A stretch of DNA of 10,945 nt. It comes from CAZVAO01 sp964625175 (GTDB lineage: Bacteria; Bacillota; UBA994; PWPR01). Below the pieces are notes generated by a model. That model was given only the letters and a program-made list of their open reading frames with translations, ran no database searches and was not told the origin of the DNA. The position numbers and the translations under genes are program-made. Every line of letters begins with the position of its first letter. The stretch's first letter is position 1. Positions 1 to 7,049 of the stretch are shown one piece after another. The stretch is taken from positions 1 through 10,945 of the forward strand of contig CAZVAO010000080.1 of NCBI GenBank assembly GCA_964625175.1. The letters run 5' to 3'.

Positions 1-48
1 TGGGGAGATCGTTATTCATTGATTGAAAACCATCGTCTGGCATCTTAA
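1..48 (+). CDS. Possible 3' end of an upstream gene (partial)
   Basis: Frame 1 is open from the window edge to a TAA at 46-48 and would encode the 15-residue tail WGDRYSLIENHRLAS. The other two forward frames stop sooner, at about bases 20-24. The tail has ordinary composition, but it is too short to identify, and an open stretch this short can arise by chance. No hairpin terminator is visible between here and the next gene. Existence and function are both uncertain. Confidence 0.25.
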   Translation, partial: WGDRYSLIENHRLAS

Positions 49-160
49 AACCTCTGCAAATTTATCACCTAGATCATTAGTTTTACAGAACGGTTAGATT
101 ATTTAAAAGGCTCTTGCCTATCACTAGAAAAGATGGTAATTTCTTTATGGGGGTGTTTTT

Positions 161-1123
161 ATGTATAAATTTGTTGCGACGGCTCTAGCCGATTTGCCTG
201 TGGCTGAAAATGCGATGTTAGAAGTGATGGAGGACCAGGCGCGACTTACGATCGTACCCTTACCCTTTAACACCTTAGAAGGCATATCTGAGCTGCCTGA
301 GTGGTATGATGACCTAGTTGAGGCGGACGCGATTCTGATTCGGTCGGGTATTATCGATCGATGGTTAATCGACCGATTAACGGTGTGTAAAGTCATTACA
401 CTTCATGGTGTTGGGGTTGATCAAGTGGATGTCGCGTATTGTACGCAAAAGGGGATTACGGTGACTAATATCCCAGCAGGTAACGCTATTGCAGCTGCGG
501 AATTGGCAGTGGGTTTGATGCTGGATGCCTTACGGGGCATCAGTCGGGCAGATGCATTAATCAAAAGTGGTCAATGGGACGCGGGTCGTCAAATTGGCCA
601 TGAACTGGGGTCGCAACGCGTTGGGATTATCGGTTTAGGGAACATTGGCCGCCGTGTCGCTGACATCGTCAGTGCTTTTGGTGCGGATGTCCACTACTAT
701 GATGCTTATAATCAAGACGATGCAAACTATTCATTTCAAACTCTGGAAGCCCTTTTGAAATGGGCATCCATTGTAACGGTACATGTACCGCTCAATGACG
801 AGACGAGAGATTTGATTGGGAAAAAAGAGTTGATGCTTCTAGGACCAGATGGCATCCTCATTAATGTGGCGCGTGGGGCTATTGTTAATCAAAGTGACCT
901 AACGGACGCTTTACGTTCAGCAACGATTCGATGGGCAGGATGCGATGTTTTTAGCACAGAGCCGCCGAACCTCAATGATGATTTATTTAAACAAGCCAAC
1001 ACGTCATTTACACCCCATATTGGGGGATCAACTTATGAATGTTTAGATGCGATTGCCAGTCGAGCTGCTGCGGATATGTTGAGAGTATGTGAAGGACAGA
1101 AACCCTTGCATCCCGTTAATTAG
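161..1123 (+). CDS. D-2-hydroxyacid dehydrogenase, phosphoglycerate dehydrogenase-like (SerA family)
   Basis: This is a 320-residue NAD-dependent D-isomer-specific 2-hydroxyacid dehydrogenase of the cytoplasm. Members oxidise or reduce 2-hydroxy/2-oxo acids, and the closest pattern is 3-phosphoglycerate dehydrogenase, the first step of serine synthesis. The nucleotide-binding motif GLGNIG is at residues 158-163, with a likely NAD-selecting Asp at 181 (YYDAY). The catalytic triad is visible as Arg238 (NVARGAIV), Glu267 (DVFSTEPP) and His286 (TPHIGGST). The C-terminus is short, with no ACT regulatory domain, as in short-form SerA and the related glyoxylate/hydroxypyruvate reductases. The ATG at 161 follows a G-rich site, GGGGGTG (149-155). 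A weak extended -10 (TG at 134-135, TAATTT 137-142) with TTGCCT (114-119) could be its promoter. The stop lies 8 bp before phoP, so the two are probably co-transcribed. The family is certain. The substrate is not: without an ACT domain or adjacent serine genes it could be another hydroxyacid dehydrogenase. Confidence 0.9.
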   Translation: MYKFVATALADLPVAENAMLEVMEDQARLTIVPLPFNTLEGISELPEWYDDLVEADAILIRSGIIDRWLIDRLTVCKVITLHGVGVDQVDVAYCTQKGITVTNIPAGNAIAAAELAVGLMLDALRGISRADALIKSGQWDAGRQIGHELGSQRVGIIGLGNIGRRVADIVSAFGADVHYYDAYNQDDANYSFQTLEALLKWASIVTVHVPLNDETRDLIGKKELMLLGPDGILINVARGAIVNQSDLTDALRSATIRWAGCDVFSTEPPNLNDDLFKQANTSFTPHIGGSTYECLDAIASRAAADMLRVCEGQKPLHPVN

Positions 1124-1131
1124 GAGTCATT

Positions 1132-1836
1132 ATGAATAAGAAAATTCTGGTATGTGATGACGAACCCGCAATTCGTAAACTCATTGAATACAATCTGACC
1201 AAGAGCAATTATGAAGTAAGCGCTGCTGGCAGCGGCGAGGAAGCGCTGGAGTTGGCCGCTGCTCAGCATTTCGATTTAGCGATCCTTGATATTATGCTGC
1301 CTGGAATGGACGGTCTGACCCTTTGCCTTGAACTGCAAAGGCATCGTAAAATTCCGGTCATTTTTCTGAGTGCCAAAGATACGGAACTTGATAAAATCGT
1401 CGGACTAGAACTGGGGGCTGACGATTATCTCAGCAAACCCTTTAGTATCAGAGAACTGCTAGCAAGGGTAAAGGCGGTGCTTCGTCGTTTTGAGGGTGTC
1501 AATCAGCAGGGAAGTGAACATGATCGCCATGACCTGGTATTCGGTGATGTAACACTGAATCCAGCTACTCGTATTGTCCGCAATGATGGCAATGAAGTCA
1601 ACCTGACATCCCTAGAGTTCGACCTGCTCCATTACTTGGCTCAAAATTGTGGTAAGGCCCTGCATCGCAATGAAATCATGGACCGCGTCTGGGGGACCGA
1701 CTTCATAGGCGACAGTCGCATCATTGATGTCCACATCAGTCACCTCAGGGAAAAACTGAATATCCCAAAATCCAGTGACGGCTATATCGAAACGGTTCGA
1801 GGGATCGGCTACAGGATGAGACAGCGACATGCGTAA
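1132..1836 (+). CDS. phoP: Phosphate regulon response regulator PhoP (OmpR/PhoB family)
   Basis: This 234-residue DNA-binding response regulator is the output half of the phosphate-starvation two-component system. The receiver domain (about 1-120) has the acidic pair Asp9/Asp10, the phospho-acceptor Asp53 (LDIMLPGMDG), Ser80 in the Thr/Ser switch position and Lys102 (SKPF). The C-terminal winged helix (about 133-231) has the OmpR-family pattern, with LTSLEFDLLHYL, a recognition-helix region around DSRIIDVHISHLREKL, and the wing ending TVRGIGYRM. The start is fixed by AGGAG at 1122-1126, which overlaps the upstream stop codon. The gene ends with an 8-bp overlap into phoR. Location next to phoR and pstSCAB-phoU supports PhoP/PhoB over other OmpR regulators. 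The likely binding site is the TTAACA array upstream of pstS. Confidence 0.95.
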   Translation: MNKKILVCDDEPAIRKLIEYNLTKSNYEVSAAGSGEEALELAAAQHFDLAILDIMLPGMDGLTLCLELQRHRKIPVIFLSAKDTELDKIVGLELGADDYLSKPFSIRELLARVKAVLRRFEGVNQQGSEHDRHDLVFGDVTLNPATRIVRNDGNEVNLTSLEFDLLHYLAQNCGKALHRNEIMDRVWGTDFIGDSRIIDVHISHLREKLNIPKSSDGYIETVRGIGYRMRQRHA

Positions 1837-3613
1837 CCTATCTCTCCGCGTCCAGGTAGTTCTGGTGACCGCGATACTGATTACCGTTCTGATATTTTTT
1901 ATCACAAGCACCTTGTCCAGTAACTATCGTGAGTTCTATATGAATCAATTACTGCAGAATATGAATCAGAGCCTCAATCTGACCGCAGGGCAGTTGGTCG
2001 CAGATCTAACCGATCCACCTGCTGATTGGTCGCTGACTGGGCAAGTTTATCATTTGGCTTCTACTGTCGGGGCGCGTGCGACCTTTATCGATACGTACGG
2101 CGTAGTTGTGGCGGATTCCGAAGTTACCGATGTCGCCGCCATGGATAATCACCTGACACGCGATGAAATAAAAGAAGCCCTAGACTCTGGTTACGGACAG
2201 TCCCGCCGTTACAGTGAGACCTTGGGCACCGATATGCTTTATTCCGCTATGTTGCTTAAAGATACGGACCAGAATAAGCTGGGTATCATCAGGCTGGCTA
2301 TGCCTGCGGCAGAGATTGATCAGTTAGTGCGCAGCCAAGTGTTGCGAGTGGGTGAAATCACGATGGCCGGTGTTATGATGATTATGCTGCTGACCTGGCT
2401 GCTAATCGGCAGACTGCTTAACCCACTAGAAGTGCTGCATCGGTCTTTCAACCATATGACGGAAGGGGAATATGGCGTACTACTCAATGTGCGACCGACC
2501 AGCATTGAAACGTATGACCTGCTGATCTCCTTCAATCGTATGAGTGAGCAGCTCCAACAAAACTTCGAGTCCATTCGCAGCAAGGAAGTGGAACTCAAGA
2601 CAATCTTGAATACCATGGAAAGCGGCTTTCTTTTCATAGATCAACACGGTATGGTCCGTTTGACCAACCCAGCGTTGCGCAATCTGCTTACGCTTTCTGA
2701 TCAGCACCTTAACAAATCCTATCTGCTGAGCCTGCGCAATGTCAAACTCATTGAAGCCGTTGAAAATGGTCTGGAAAATCCCACTTTCACATCTTTTGAG
2801 ACCCTTTTGCAGAACGGTCTTGAGCAGACTCATACTCAGGTTGTACTGACACCGCTTTTCGCTGATGAAGAGCGGGAACAGTTCCGAGGTGTCATTCTAC
2901 TCTTCCACGATATTACTATCCTGCGCAAAATGGAGCTCAACCGTCGTGACCTCATCGCCAATGTCTCTCATGAGTTGCGTACACCGGTCACAACCATTGC
3001 AGGCTTTACGGAAACCATCTTGGATATGGATAGGGATGATCCCCAGATTTATGAGTTCTTAACCATCATATCAAAGGAAACAGAGCGGCTGCGTAAGCTG
3101 ATTGAGGATCTGCTGGAGCTATCTCGATTAGAAAGCGGCCAGTTGCGCATGGATATCAGCAGGGTAGAACTGTCTGAAATCATTTTGGACTTAATTGAAG
3201 AGAGCGGGCCGACAGCCCAGAAGAAAAACATCACTGTTGAAAACCGCGTTGCAGAAGGGCAGGTGGTGCTGGCGGACTATTTCCGCGTCGAGCAGATCTT
3301 GCGCAATCTATTCAGCAACGCTCTTAAATACACTGGAGACGGTGGTAAAATTGTTTTCTCTTGTGAAAAAATCGGGGAGAGGCTGGCTGTTCACATTGAA
3401 GACAATGGAATCGGGATTCCCGCTGACAAACTGACCCGGGTTACAGAGCGCTTCTACAGAACCGATCAGGGACGGACCCATCAAGACAGTGGCGGCTACG
3501 GTCTTGGACTGGCCATTGTCAAGCACCTGCTGCAAGCTCAGGACGGCCAGCTGAATATCCGAAGCCGGGAGGGGGAAGGTACGGTTGTCACGGTCTCTTT
3601 TCCGCAGGCATAA
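1829..3613 (+). CDS. phoR: Phosphate regulon sensor histidine kinase PhoR
   Basis: This is a 594-residue membrane histidine kinase that autophosphorylates and passes phosphate to PhoP. TM1 is at about residues 8-28. An extracytoplasmic sensor follows at about 30-172 with a PAS/PDC-like stretch (ATFIDTYGVVVADSE) as in Bacillus PhoR. TM2 is at about 174-196, then HAMP (about 197-250) and a cytoplasmic PAS (about 255-365). The HisKA domain has phospho-acceptor His381 (NVSHELRTP). The HATPase_c domain has N-box Asn497, G1 box DNGIGI (525-530) and G2 box GYGLGLAI (556-563). The full two-TM, HAMP and PAS layout is that of Gram-positive PhoR, longer than E. coli PhoR, which lacks the large outer domain. 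The start overlaps phoP by 8 bp, implying translational coupling. Family and neighbours make the assignment secure. What signal the outer domain reads cannot be told from the sequence. Confidence 0.95.
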   Translation: MRNLSLRVQVVLVTAILITVLIFFITSTLSSNYREFYMNQLLQNMNQSLNLTAGQLVADLTDPPADWSLTGQVYHLASTVGARATFIDTYGVVVADSEVTDVAAMDNHLTRDEIKEALDSGYGQSRRYSETLGTDMLYSAMLLKDTDQNKLGIIRLAMPAAEIDQLVRSQVLRVGEITMAGVMMIMLLTWLLIGRLLNPLEVLHRSFNHMTEGEYGVLLNVRPTSIETYDLLISFNRMSEQLQQNFESIRSKEVELKTILNTMESGFLFIDQHGMVRLTNPALRNLLTLSDQHLNKSYLLSLRNVKLIEAVENGLENPTFTSFETLLQNGLEQTHTQVVLTPLFADEEREQFRGVILLFHDITILRKMELNRRDLIANVSHELRTPVTTIAGFTETILDMDRDDPQIYEFLTIISKETERLRKLIEDLLELSRLESGQLRMDISRVELSEIILDLIEESGPTAQKKNITVENRVAEGQVVLADYFRVEQILRNLFSNALKYTGDGGKIVFSCEKIGERLAVHIEDNGIGIPADKLTRVTERFYRTDQGRTHQDSGGYGLGLAIVKHLLQAQDGQLNIRSREGEGTVVTVSFPQA

Positions 3614-3629
3614 CCCTTAATCACTAATC

Positions 3630-3657
3630 TTTACAATTTCTTAACAATCAATTAACA
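3630..3657 (+). promoter_or_regulatory. PhoP box: three direct TTWACA repeats upstream of pstS
   Basis: TTTACA (3630-3635), TTAACA (3641-3646) and TTAACA (3652-3657) recur with exactly 11 bp start to start and 5-bp spacers. PhoP of Bacillus subtilis binds tandem TT(A/T/C)ACA hexamers separated by about 5 bp, one helical turn apart, so this is a very good match. A fourth unit is only weakly suggested upstream (TTAATC at 3617). The array lies just before pstS and overlaps the -35 of its promoter, as expected for an activator contacting RNA polymerase. Binding is inferred from the pattern. Confidence 0.8.
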
Positions 3658-3668
3658 CTTACTACAAT
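3641..3668 (+). promoter_or_regulatory. Predicted sigma-A promoter of the pstSCAB-phoU operon
   Basis: A -35-like TTAACA (3641-3646, five of six matches to TTGACA) is followed after 16 bp by TACAAT (3663-3668, five of six matches to TATAAT). The -35 is itself the second PhoP-box hexamer. Transcription would start near 3675, giving a leader of about 60 bases before the pstS start. The short spacer and shared -35 fit an activator-dependent promoter. The start site is a prediction. Confidence 0.6.
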
Positions 3669-3686
3669 ATTGGGTAAGTGTTTTTT
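3654..3686 (+). terminator. Hairpin with T tract between phoR and pstS
   Basis: AACACTTAC (3654-3662) is the perfect reverse complement of GTAAGTGTT (3674-3682), giving a 9-bp stem with an 11-base loop. The T run 3681-3686 completes a weak Rho-independent terminator shape. The stem has only three G-C pairs, so termination may be partial. The loop contains the predicted pstS -10 element, and the left arm overlaps the third PhoP-box hexamer. It may end phoPR transcription or act as a DNA palindrome. See findings. Confidence 0.5.
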
Positions 3687-3720
3687 GATATCTTTAGACC
3701 GTAACATTTATGTTTAGTTC

Positions 3721-3727
3721 GAGGAGG
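3721..3727 (+). promoter_or_regulatory. Ribosome binding site that sets the pstS start
   Basis: GAGGAGG ends 9 bases before the ATG at 3737. An in-frame ATG at 3710 lies upstream of this site and would add MFSSRRNKR, with no ribosome binding site of its own and a poor signal-peptide start. The site therefore supports 3737 as the true start. Confidence 0.9.
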
Positions 3728-3736
3728 AACAAACGA

Positions 3737-5326
3737 ATGCGTAAATTACTATCAACAGTATTTGTTTTATTAATGGTCGTCAGCCTTTTTGCTGGCTGCC
3801 AGCCTGAAGCCAATGACCCTGGCACTCCAGTAGATCCGCCGGATAGCGGCTCGACCGTAAGCGGCACATTGACGATCGCTGGATCCACTTCTGTACAACC
3901 CTACTCTGACTTGCTGAAAGAAGCCTTTGAAGCTCATTATCCCGATGTTACGGTTAACATCCAGGGCGGGGGATCTTCTGCTGGCGGCACGGCAGCTACT
4001 TCCGGCGCAGCCGACATCGGCGCCCTTTCCCGCGAACTCAAATCTTCTGAACTTGATGGCGGACTCAAGCCAATTGTTATTGCCAAGGATGGTATCGCTA
4101 TAGTTGTCAACAACGCTAACAGCGTCGCTAACTTGACGATCGACCAGATTGCAGATATCTTCAGCGGTGCGCTTACGAACTGGAAAGATGTTGGCGGAGC
4201 TGATGTGGCCATCAACGCAGTTAACCGCGAAGCTTCTTCTGGTACCCGTGGTGCTTTCAAAGACATTGTACTTGGTAACGAAAAAGAGTTTGATTCAACT
4301 TTGGTAGAGCAGGGATCCACAGGGGCAGTTAAAGCAGCTGTCCAGAATGATCCCCATGCAATCGGCTACATCTCTTTAGCATCTCTTGACGACACGGTTA
4401 AAGGCCTTAGCGTCAATGGAGCTGAAGCAACGGTTAATAACATCGTAAGTGGTAGCTACCCCGTATCTCGCCCCTTCAATTACGCCACACTTGGTGATGC
4501 AGCAGGTCTTGCTAAGACTTTTATTGACTTCACACTTGGAACTGAAGGCCAATTCTTGGCTGAAACCATCGGTCTAATTCCCGTCAACGCGGTCACTGCA
4601 ACTCTGACCATTGCGGGATCTACTTCCGTACAGCCTTTCTCCGACCTCCTTAAAGAAGAGTTTGAGCGAATTCACCCAGGTGTCACTGTCAACGTACAAG
4701 GTGGCGGTTCTTCTGCCGGTGGTACAGCAGCTCTGAGCGGTGCAGCCGATATCGGTGCCCTTTCCCGTGAACTCAAATCTTCTGAGCTAGATGGCGGACT
4801 GCAACCAATCGTAATCGCCAAAGATGGTATTGCGATCGTTGTTCACAACAGCAATGCGGTAAGTGACTTGAGCATGGAGCAAATCGCCCAAATTTTCAGT
4901 GGCGAAGTGACCAACTGGAAGGAAGTCGGCGGAGCTGACGAAGCCATTAATGCAGTCAATCGCGAAGCTTCATCTGGAACACGCGGTGCTTTCAAAGATA
5001 TCGTACTTGGTCAGGAAAAAGAGTTTGACTCTACCTTGGTTGAACAGGGATCCACTGGTGCAGTTAAAGCCGCTGTCCAAAAAGATCCCAATGCTATTGG
5101 TTATATCTCTCTTGCAGCTCTTGATGAAACCGTTAAAGGCCTAATGGTTGGCGGAGCCGAACCAACTGTCGCGAACATTGTAGACGGCAGCTACCCAGTA
5201 GCTCGTCCCTTCAACTATGCTACCAAGGGGGATGCTGAAGGGTTGGCCAAATGGTTCATAAACTTTACTCTTAGCGAAGATGGACAAGAACTCGGACAGG
5301 AACTCGGTTTAATCGCCGTCCAATAG
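3737..5326 (+). CDS. pstS: Phosphate-binding lipoprotein PstS with two tandem substrate-binding domains
   Basis: This 529-residue protein is the extracellular phosphate receptor of the PstSCAB importer. Starting at the ATG placed 9 bases after GAGGAGG, it has a lipoprotein signal (MRKLLSTVF, hydrophobic core, lipobox LFAG-Cys21) and a Pro/Gly/Ser-rich tether (about 22-43). Two complete PstS domains follow, residues 44-288 and 289-529. Both carry TLTIAGSTSVQP, VQGGGSSAGGTAA (IQ in the first), SRELKSSELDGGL, NREASSGTRGAF and EQGSTGAVKAAVQ, the loops that hold phosphate in this family. By hand alignment the domains differ at about 46 of 240 positions (about 81% identity), with no indel and no linker beyond NAVTA. 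A typical short PstS of this type has one domain of about 250-300 residues, so this is a duplicated, uninterrupted reading frame. Both copies look functional. It is first in the operon, 38 bp before pstC, under the predicted PhoP-box promoter. Confidence 0.95.
   Translation: MRKLLSTVFVLLMVVSLFAGCQPEANDPGTPVDPPDSGSTVSGTLTIAGSTSVQPYSDLLKEAFEAHYPDVTVNIQGGGSSAGGTAATSGAADIGALSRELKSSELDGGLKPIVIAKDGIAIVVNNANSVANLTIDQIADIFSGALTNWKDVGGADVAINAVNREASSGTRGAFKDIVLGNEKEFDSTLVEQGSTGAVKAAVQNDPHAIGYISLASLDDTVKGLSVNGAEATVNNIVSGSYPVSRPFNYATLGDAAGLAKTFIDFTLGTEGQFLAETIGLIPVNAVTATLTIAGSTSVQPFSDLLKEEFERIHPGVTVNVQGGGSSAGGTAALSGAADIGALSRELKSSELDGGLQPIVIAKDGIAIVVHNSNAVSDLSMEQIAQIFSGEVTNWKEVGGADEAINAVNREASSGTRGAFKDIVLGQEKEFDSTLVEQGSTGAVKAAVQKDPNAIGYISLAALDETVKGLMVGGAEPTVANIVDGSYPVARPFNYATKGDAEGLAKWFINFTLSEDGQELGQELGLIAVQ
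3866..4600 (+). repeat. Tandem domain repeat, copy 1, inside pstS
   Basis: This 735-bp unit encodes residues 44-288, from TLTIAG to the junction NAVTA. It is matched head to tail by the following 723 bp. Identity is high at protein level, but silent sites differ often: 7 of 21 codons in the identical stretch GAADIGALSRELKSSELDG-GL, and 7 of 18 in NREASSGTRGAFKDIVLG. The duplication is therefore not recent, and both copies appear to be under selection for protein sequence. Confidence 0.9.
4601..5323 (+). repeat. Tandem domain repeat, copy 2, inside pstS
   Basis: This second unit starts directly at TLTIAGSTSVQP and runs to the last sense codon. It keeps the same reading frame and all ligand-loop motifs. 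It ends GLIAVQ, corresponding to GLIPVN in copy 1. Divergence is concentrated in predicted surface helices (for example EAFEAHYPD versus EEFERIHPG, and the C-terminal helix). Confidence 0.9.
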
Positions 5327-5364
5327 ACATTGCATCCCATCTACCAATCCTTGAGGAGGCTCAT

Positions 5365-6234
5365 ATGAATAAAAACGAACGATTGATCAGAGGTATATTA
5401 TTCCTATGTGCCTCTCTTTCGGTCATAGCGGTTATCGCCATCACCTATTCGATTGTCTCTGCAGGATGGCCAGTGTTTTCTGAATACGGATTATTTAAGT
5501 TCCTTTTTGGCTCTTCTTGGCTACCTGACCGAGAGGTTCCAGAACTCGGAATTCTAACCATGATAGTCGGTACCGGCGCCGTTACCCTCTGCGCTCTGCT
5601 AATCGGCGGACCGATAGCCCTATTGAGTGCCGTTTATCTGGCGGAAATCGCTTCTAAACGTACGGCATCTGTTATACAGGCTTTCATTGACTTACTCGCG
5701 GGAATTCCTTCTGTTATTTATGGATTCTGGGGACTGGTGATCTTGGTTCCGGCTATACGGGTTCATCTCGGTAGCCGTCAAGGGTATAGCGTACTGGCTG
5801 GGGGGATTGTCCTTGCAATCATGATTCTCCCGACAGTTGTACGGATCTCCGCCGATGCCCTTCGTGCAGTACCTAAAGAGTACAGGGATGGTTCCTATGC
5901 TTTAGGTGCGGATCGGTGGTATACAATTTTCAAGGTTGTCATCCCTGCAGCGATACCGGGACTGATTACGGCTTTGGTGCTCGGTTTCGGCAGAGCTATC
6001 GGTGAAACTATGGCGGTTCTGATGGTAACGGGTAATGCTAAGGTCTTTCCTACATCCGTTTTAGAGCCAGTGCGCACCATCACTGGAAACATCGCCTTGG
6101 AAATCGGGTATTCCACAGGCATGCATCGAGAGGCACTTTTTGCCTGCGGGGCAGTACTCATGTTCATCATCCTGATTGTCAATTTTCTAATCAACAGAAG
6201 TTTCAAGAGAATGGCAGGTGATCAGAGTGAATAA
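5365..6234 (+). CDS. pstC: Phosphate ABC transporter permease PstC
   Basis: This 289-residue inner-membrane permease forms half of the phosphate channel with PstA. Hydrophobic segments suggest six TM helices, at about 10-32, 62-92, 108-131, 143-160, 192-215 and 256-278. The cytoplasmic EAA-type coupling loop that contacts PstB is EYRDGSYALGADRWYTIFKVVIP (about 172-194), followed by GFGRAIGETMAV. The segment LLAGIPSVIYGFWGL is characteristic of PstC/PstA. The start ATG follows GAGGAGG (5353-5359) by 5 bases. The 38-bp gap after pstS contains no hairpin, so both should be on one transcript. The end overlaps pstA. Length is normal for the family. Confidence 0.95.
   Translation: MNKNERLIRGILFLCASLSVIAVIAITYSIVSAGWPVFSEYGLFKFLFGSSWLPDREVPELGILTMIVGTGAVTLCALLIGGPIALLSAVYLAEIASKRTASVIQAFIDLLAGIPSVIYGFWGLVILVPAIRVHLGSRQGYSVLAGGIVLAIMILPTVVRISADALRAVPKEYRDGSYALGADRWYTIFKVVIPAAIPGLITALVLGFGRAIGETMAVLMVTGNAKVFPTSVLEPVRTITGNIALEIGYSTGMHREALFACGAVLMFIILIVNFLINRSFKRMAGDQSE
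6216..6223 (+). promoter_or_regulatory. Ribosome binding site that sets the pstA start
   Basis: AGGTGATC matches the 3' part of the extended consensus AGGAGGTGATC, complementary to the 16S rRNA tail. Aligned this way, the core GG ends 8 bases before the GTG at 6227. An in-frame GTG at 6218 lies inside the site and is therefore unlikely to be the start. Confidence 0.7.
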
Positions 6235-7045
6235 GATCAAAATCTGGGATATCCTAACTTGGATCTGCATTGCGGCTGTTCTGTCTGTGCTATTGCTGGT
6301 CCTCGGGCACATTGTTTCTGAAGGTTTCAAGTTTATCAGCATGGACTTCATCACCCAAGAAACGACTGATGCCGGACGTCACGGTGGCATCAGTAATGTG
6401 ATATCCGCGACAGTCTACCTGACATTGTTCTCCTTGCTCCTGGCCGTTCCTGTCAGTATCGCTGCTGCCATTTACCTACAGGAGTACGCTATCAAGGGTA
6501 GGATTCTCGACATTCTGACCTCTGGTATTGAAACGCTGGCGGGTGTACCGTCAATCGTTTTCGGTCTATTTGGCTTCAACGTCTTTGTCACCATGTTTGG
6601 CTGGTCTTGGAGTTTGGTGTCGGGTTCCGTAACCTTGGCTCTCATGGGACTGCCCATTCTAACGAGAACCATCATGGAAGCCATCCGGGCCGTGCCCCAG
6701 TCTTATCGTGACGCTTCTTACGCTTTGGGAGCAGGGAAGTGGACCACCATTATCAGAGTGGTCATCCCTTCGGCTATGTCTGGTATTATCACGGGTGTGA
6801 TTCTGTCTCTGGGAAGAATTATTGGTGAGACGGCCGCGGTCTTCCTGACCTTTGGCTCCACGCTCAATTCCGTATCTTCCATATGGGATTCAGGCCGCAC
6901 CATGCCGGTGCATGTTTATATTCTATCTATGGAAAGCGTTTCAATTGACAATGCCTATGCGACCGCGACAATTTTGCTGGGCGTCATTATCGCATTGAAC
7001 TGTATGGCTTACGCATTCCAGGCTTATGCAAAGAGGAGAGGTTAA
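6227..7045 (+). CDS. pstA: Phosphate ABC transporter permease PstA
   Basis: This 272-residue inner-membrane partner of PstC begins at a GTG (6227) and reads MNKIKIWDILTW, a typical PstA N-terminus. About six TM helices are visible (about 8-30, 57-85, 103-125, 131-147, 178-200, 243-264). The EAA-type loop is SYRDASYALGAGKWTTIIRVVIP (about 159-181), followed by LGRIIGETAAV. LAGVPSIVFGLFG mirrors the PstC motif. The gene overlaps pstC by 8 bp, which implies translational coupling and equal amounts of the two permeases. A longer form starting at GTG 6218 (three extra residues) is possible but less well supported by the ribosome binding site. Confidence 0.93.
   Translation: MNKIKIWDILTWICIAAVLSVLLLVLGHIVSEGFKFISMDFITQETTDAGRHGGISNVISATVYLTLFSLLLAVPVSIAAAIYLQEYAIKGRILDILTSGIETLAGVPSIVFGLFGFNVFVTMFGWSWSLVSGSVTLALMGLPILTRTIMEAIRAVPQSYRDASYALGAGKWTTIIRVVIPSAMSGIITGVILSLGRIIGETAAVFLTFGSTLNSVSSIWDSGRTMPVHVYILSMESVSIDNAYATATILLGVIIALNCMAYAFQAYAKRRG
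7033..7041 (+). promoter_or_regulatory. Ribosome binding site that sets the pstB start (TTG)
   Basis: GAGGAGAGG lies at the end of pstA. It ends 8 bases before the TTG at 7050 and 17 bases before the in-frame ATG at 7059, so TTG is favoured. The ATG at 7026 lies upstream of the site and would put a poorly conserved extension on PstB. Confidence 0.7.
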
Positions 7046-7049
7046 TACG

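Noticed and set aside
62..99. TTATCA, TTTACA and TTAGAT upstream of the dehydrogenase as a possible PhoP box
   Set aside because: Spacing is irregular (20 and 12 bp) and two of the three hexamers match poorly, unlike the exact 11-bp array before pstS.
3710..3736. Upstream in-frame ATG that would lengthen PstS by nine residues
   Set aside because: It lies before the GAGGAGG site, has no ribosome binding site of its own, and adds a charged stretch ahead of a good lipoprotein signal.
3937..4320. 127-codon reverse-strand open frame inside pstS
   Set aside because: It is opposite a strongly supported gene, has no ribosome binding site, and its sequence simply mirrors conserved pstS codons.
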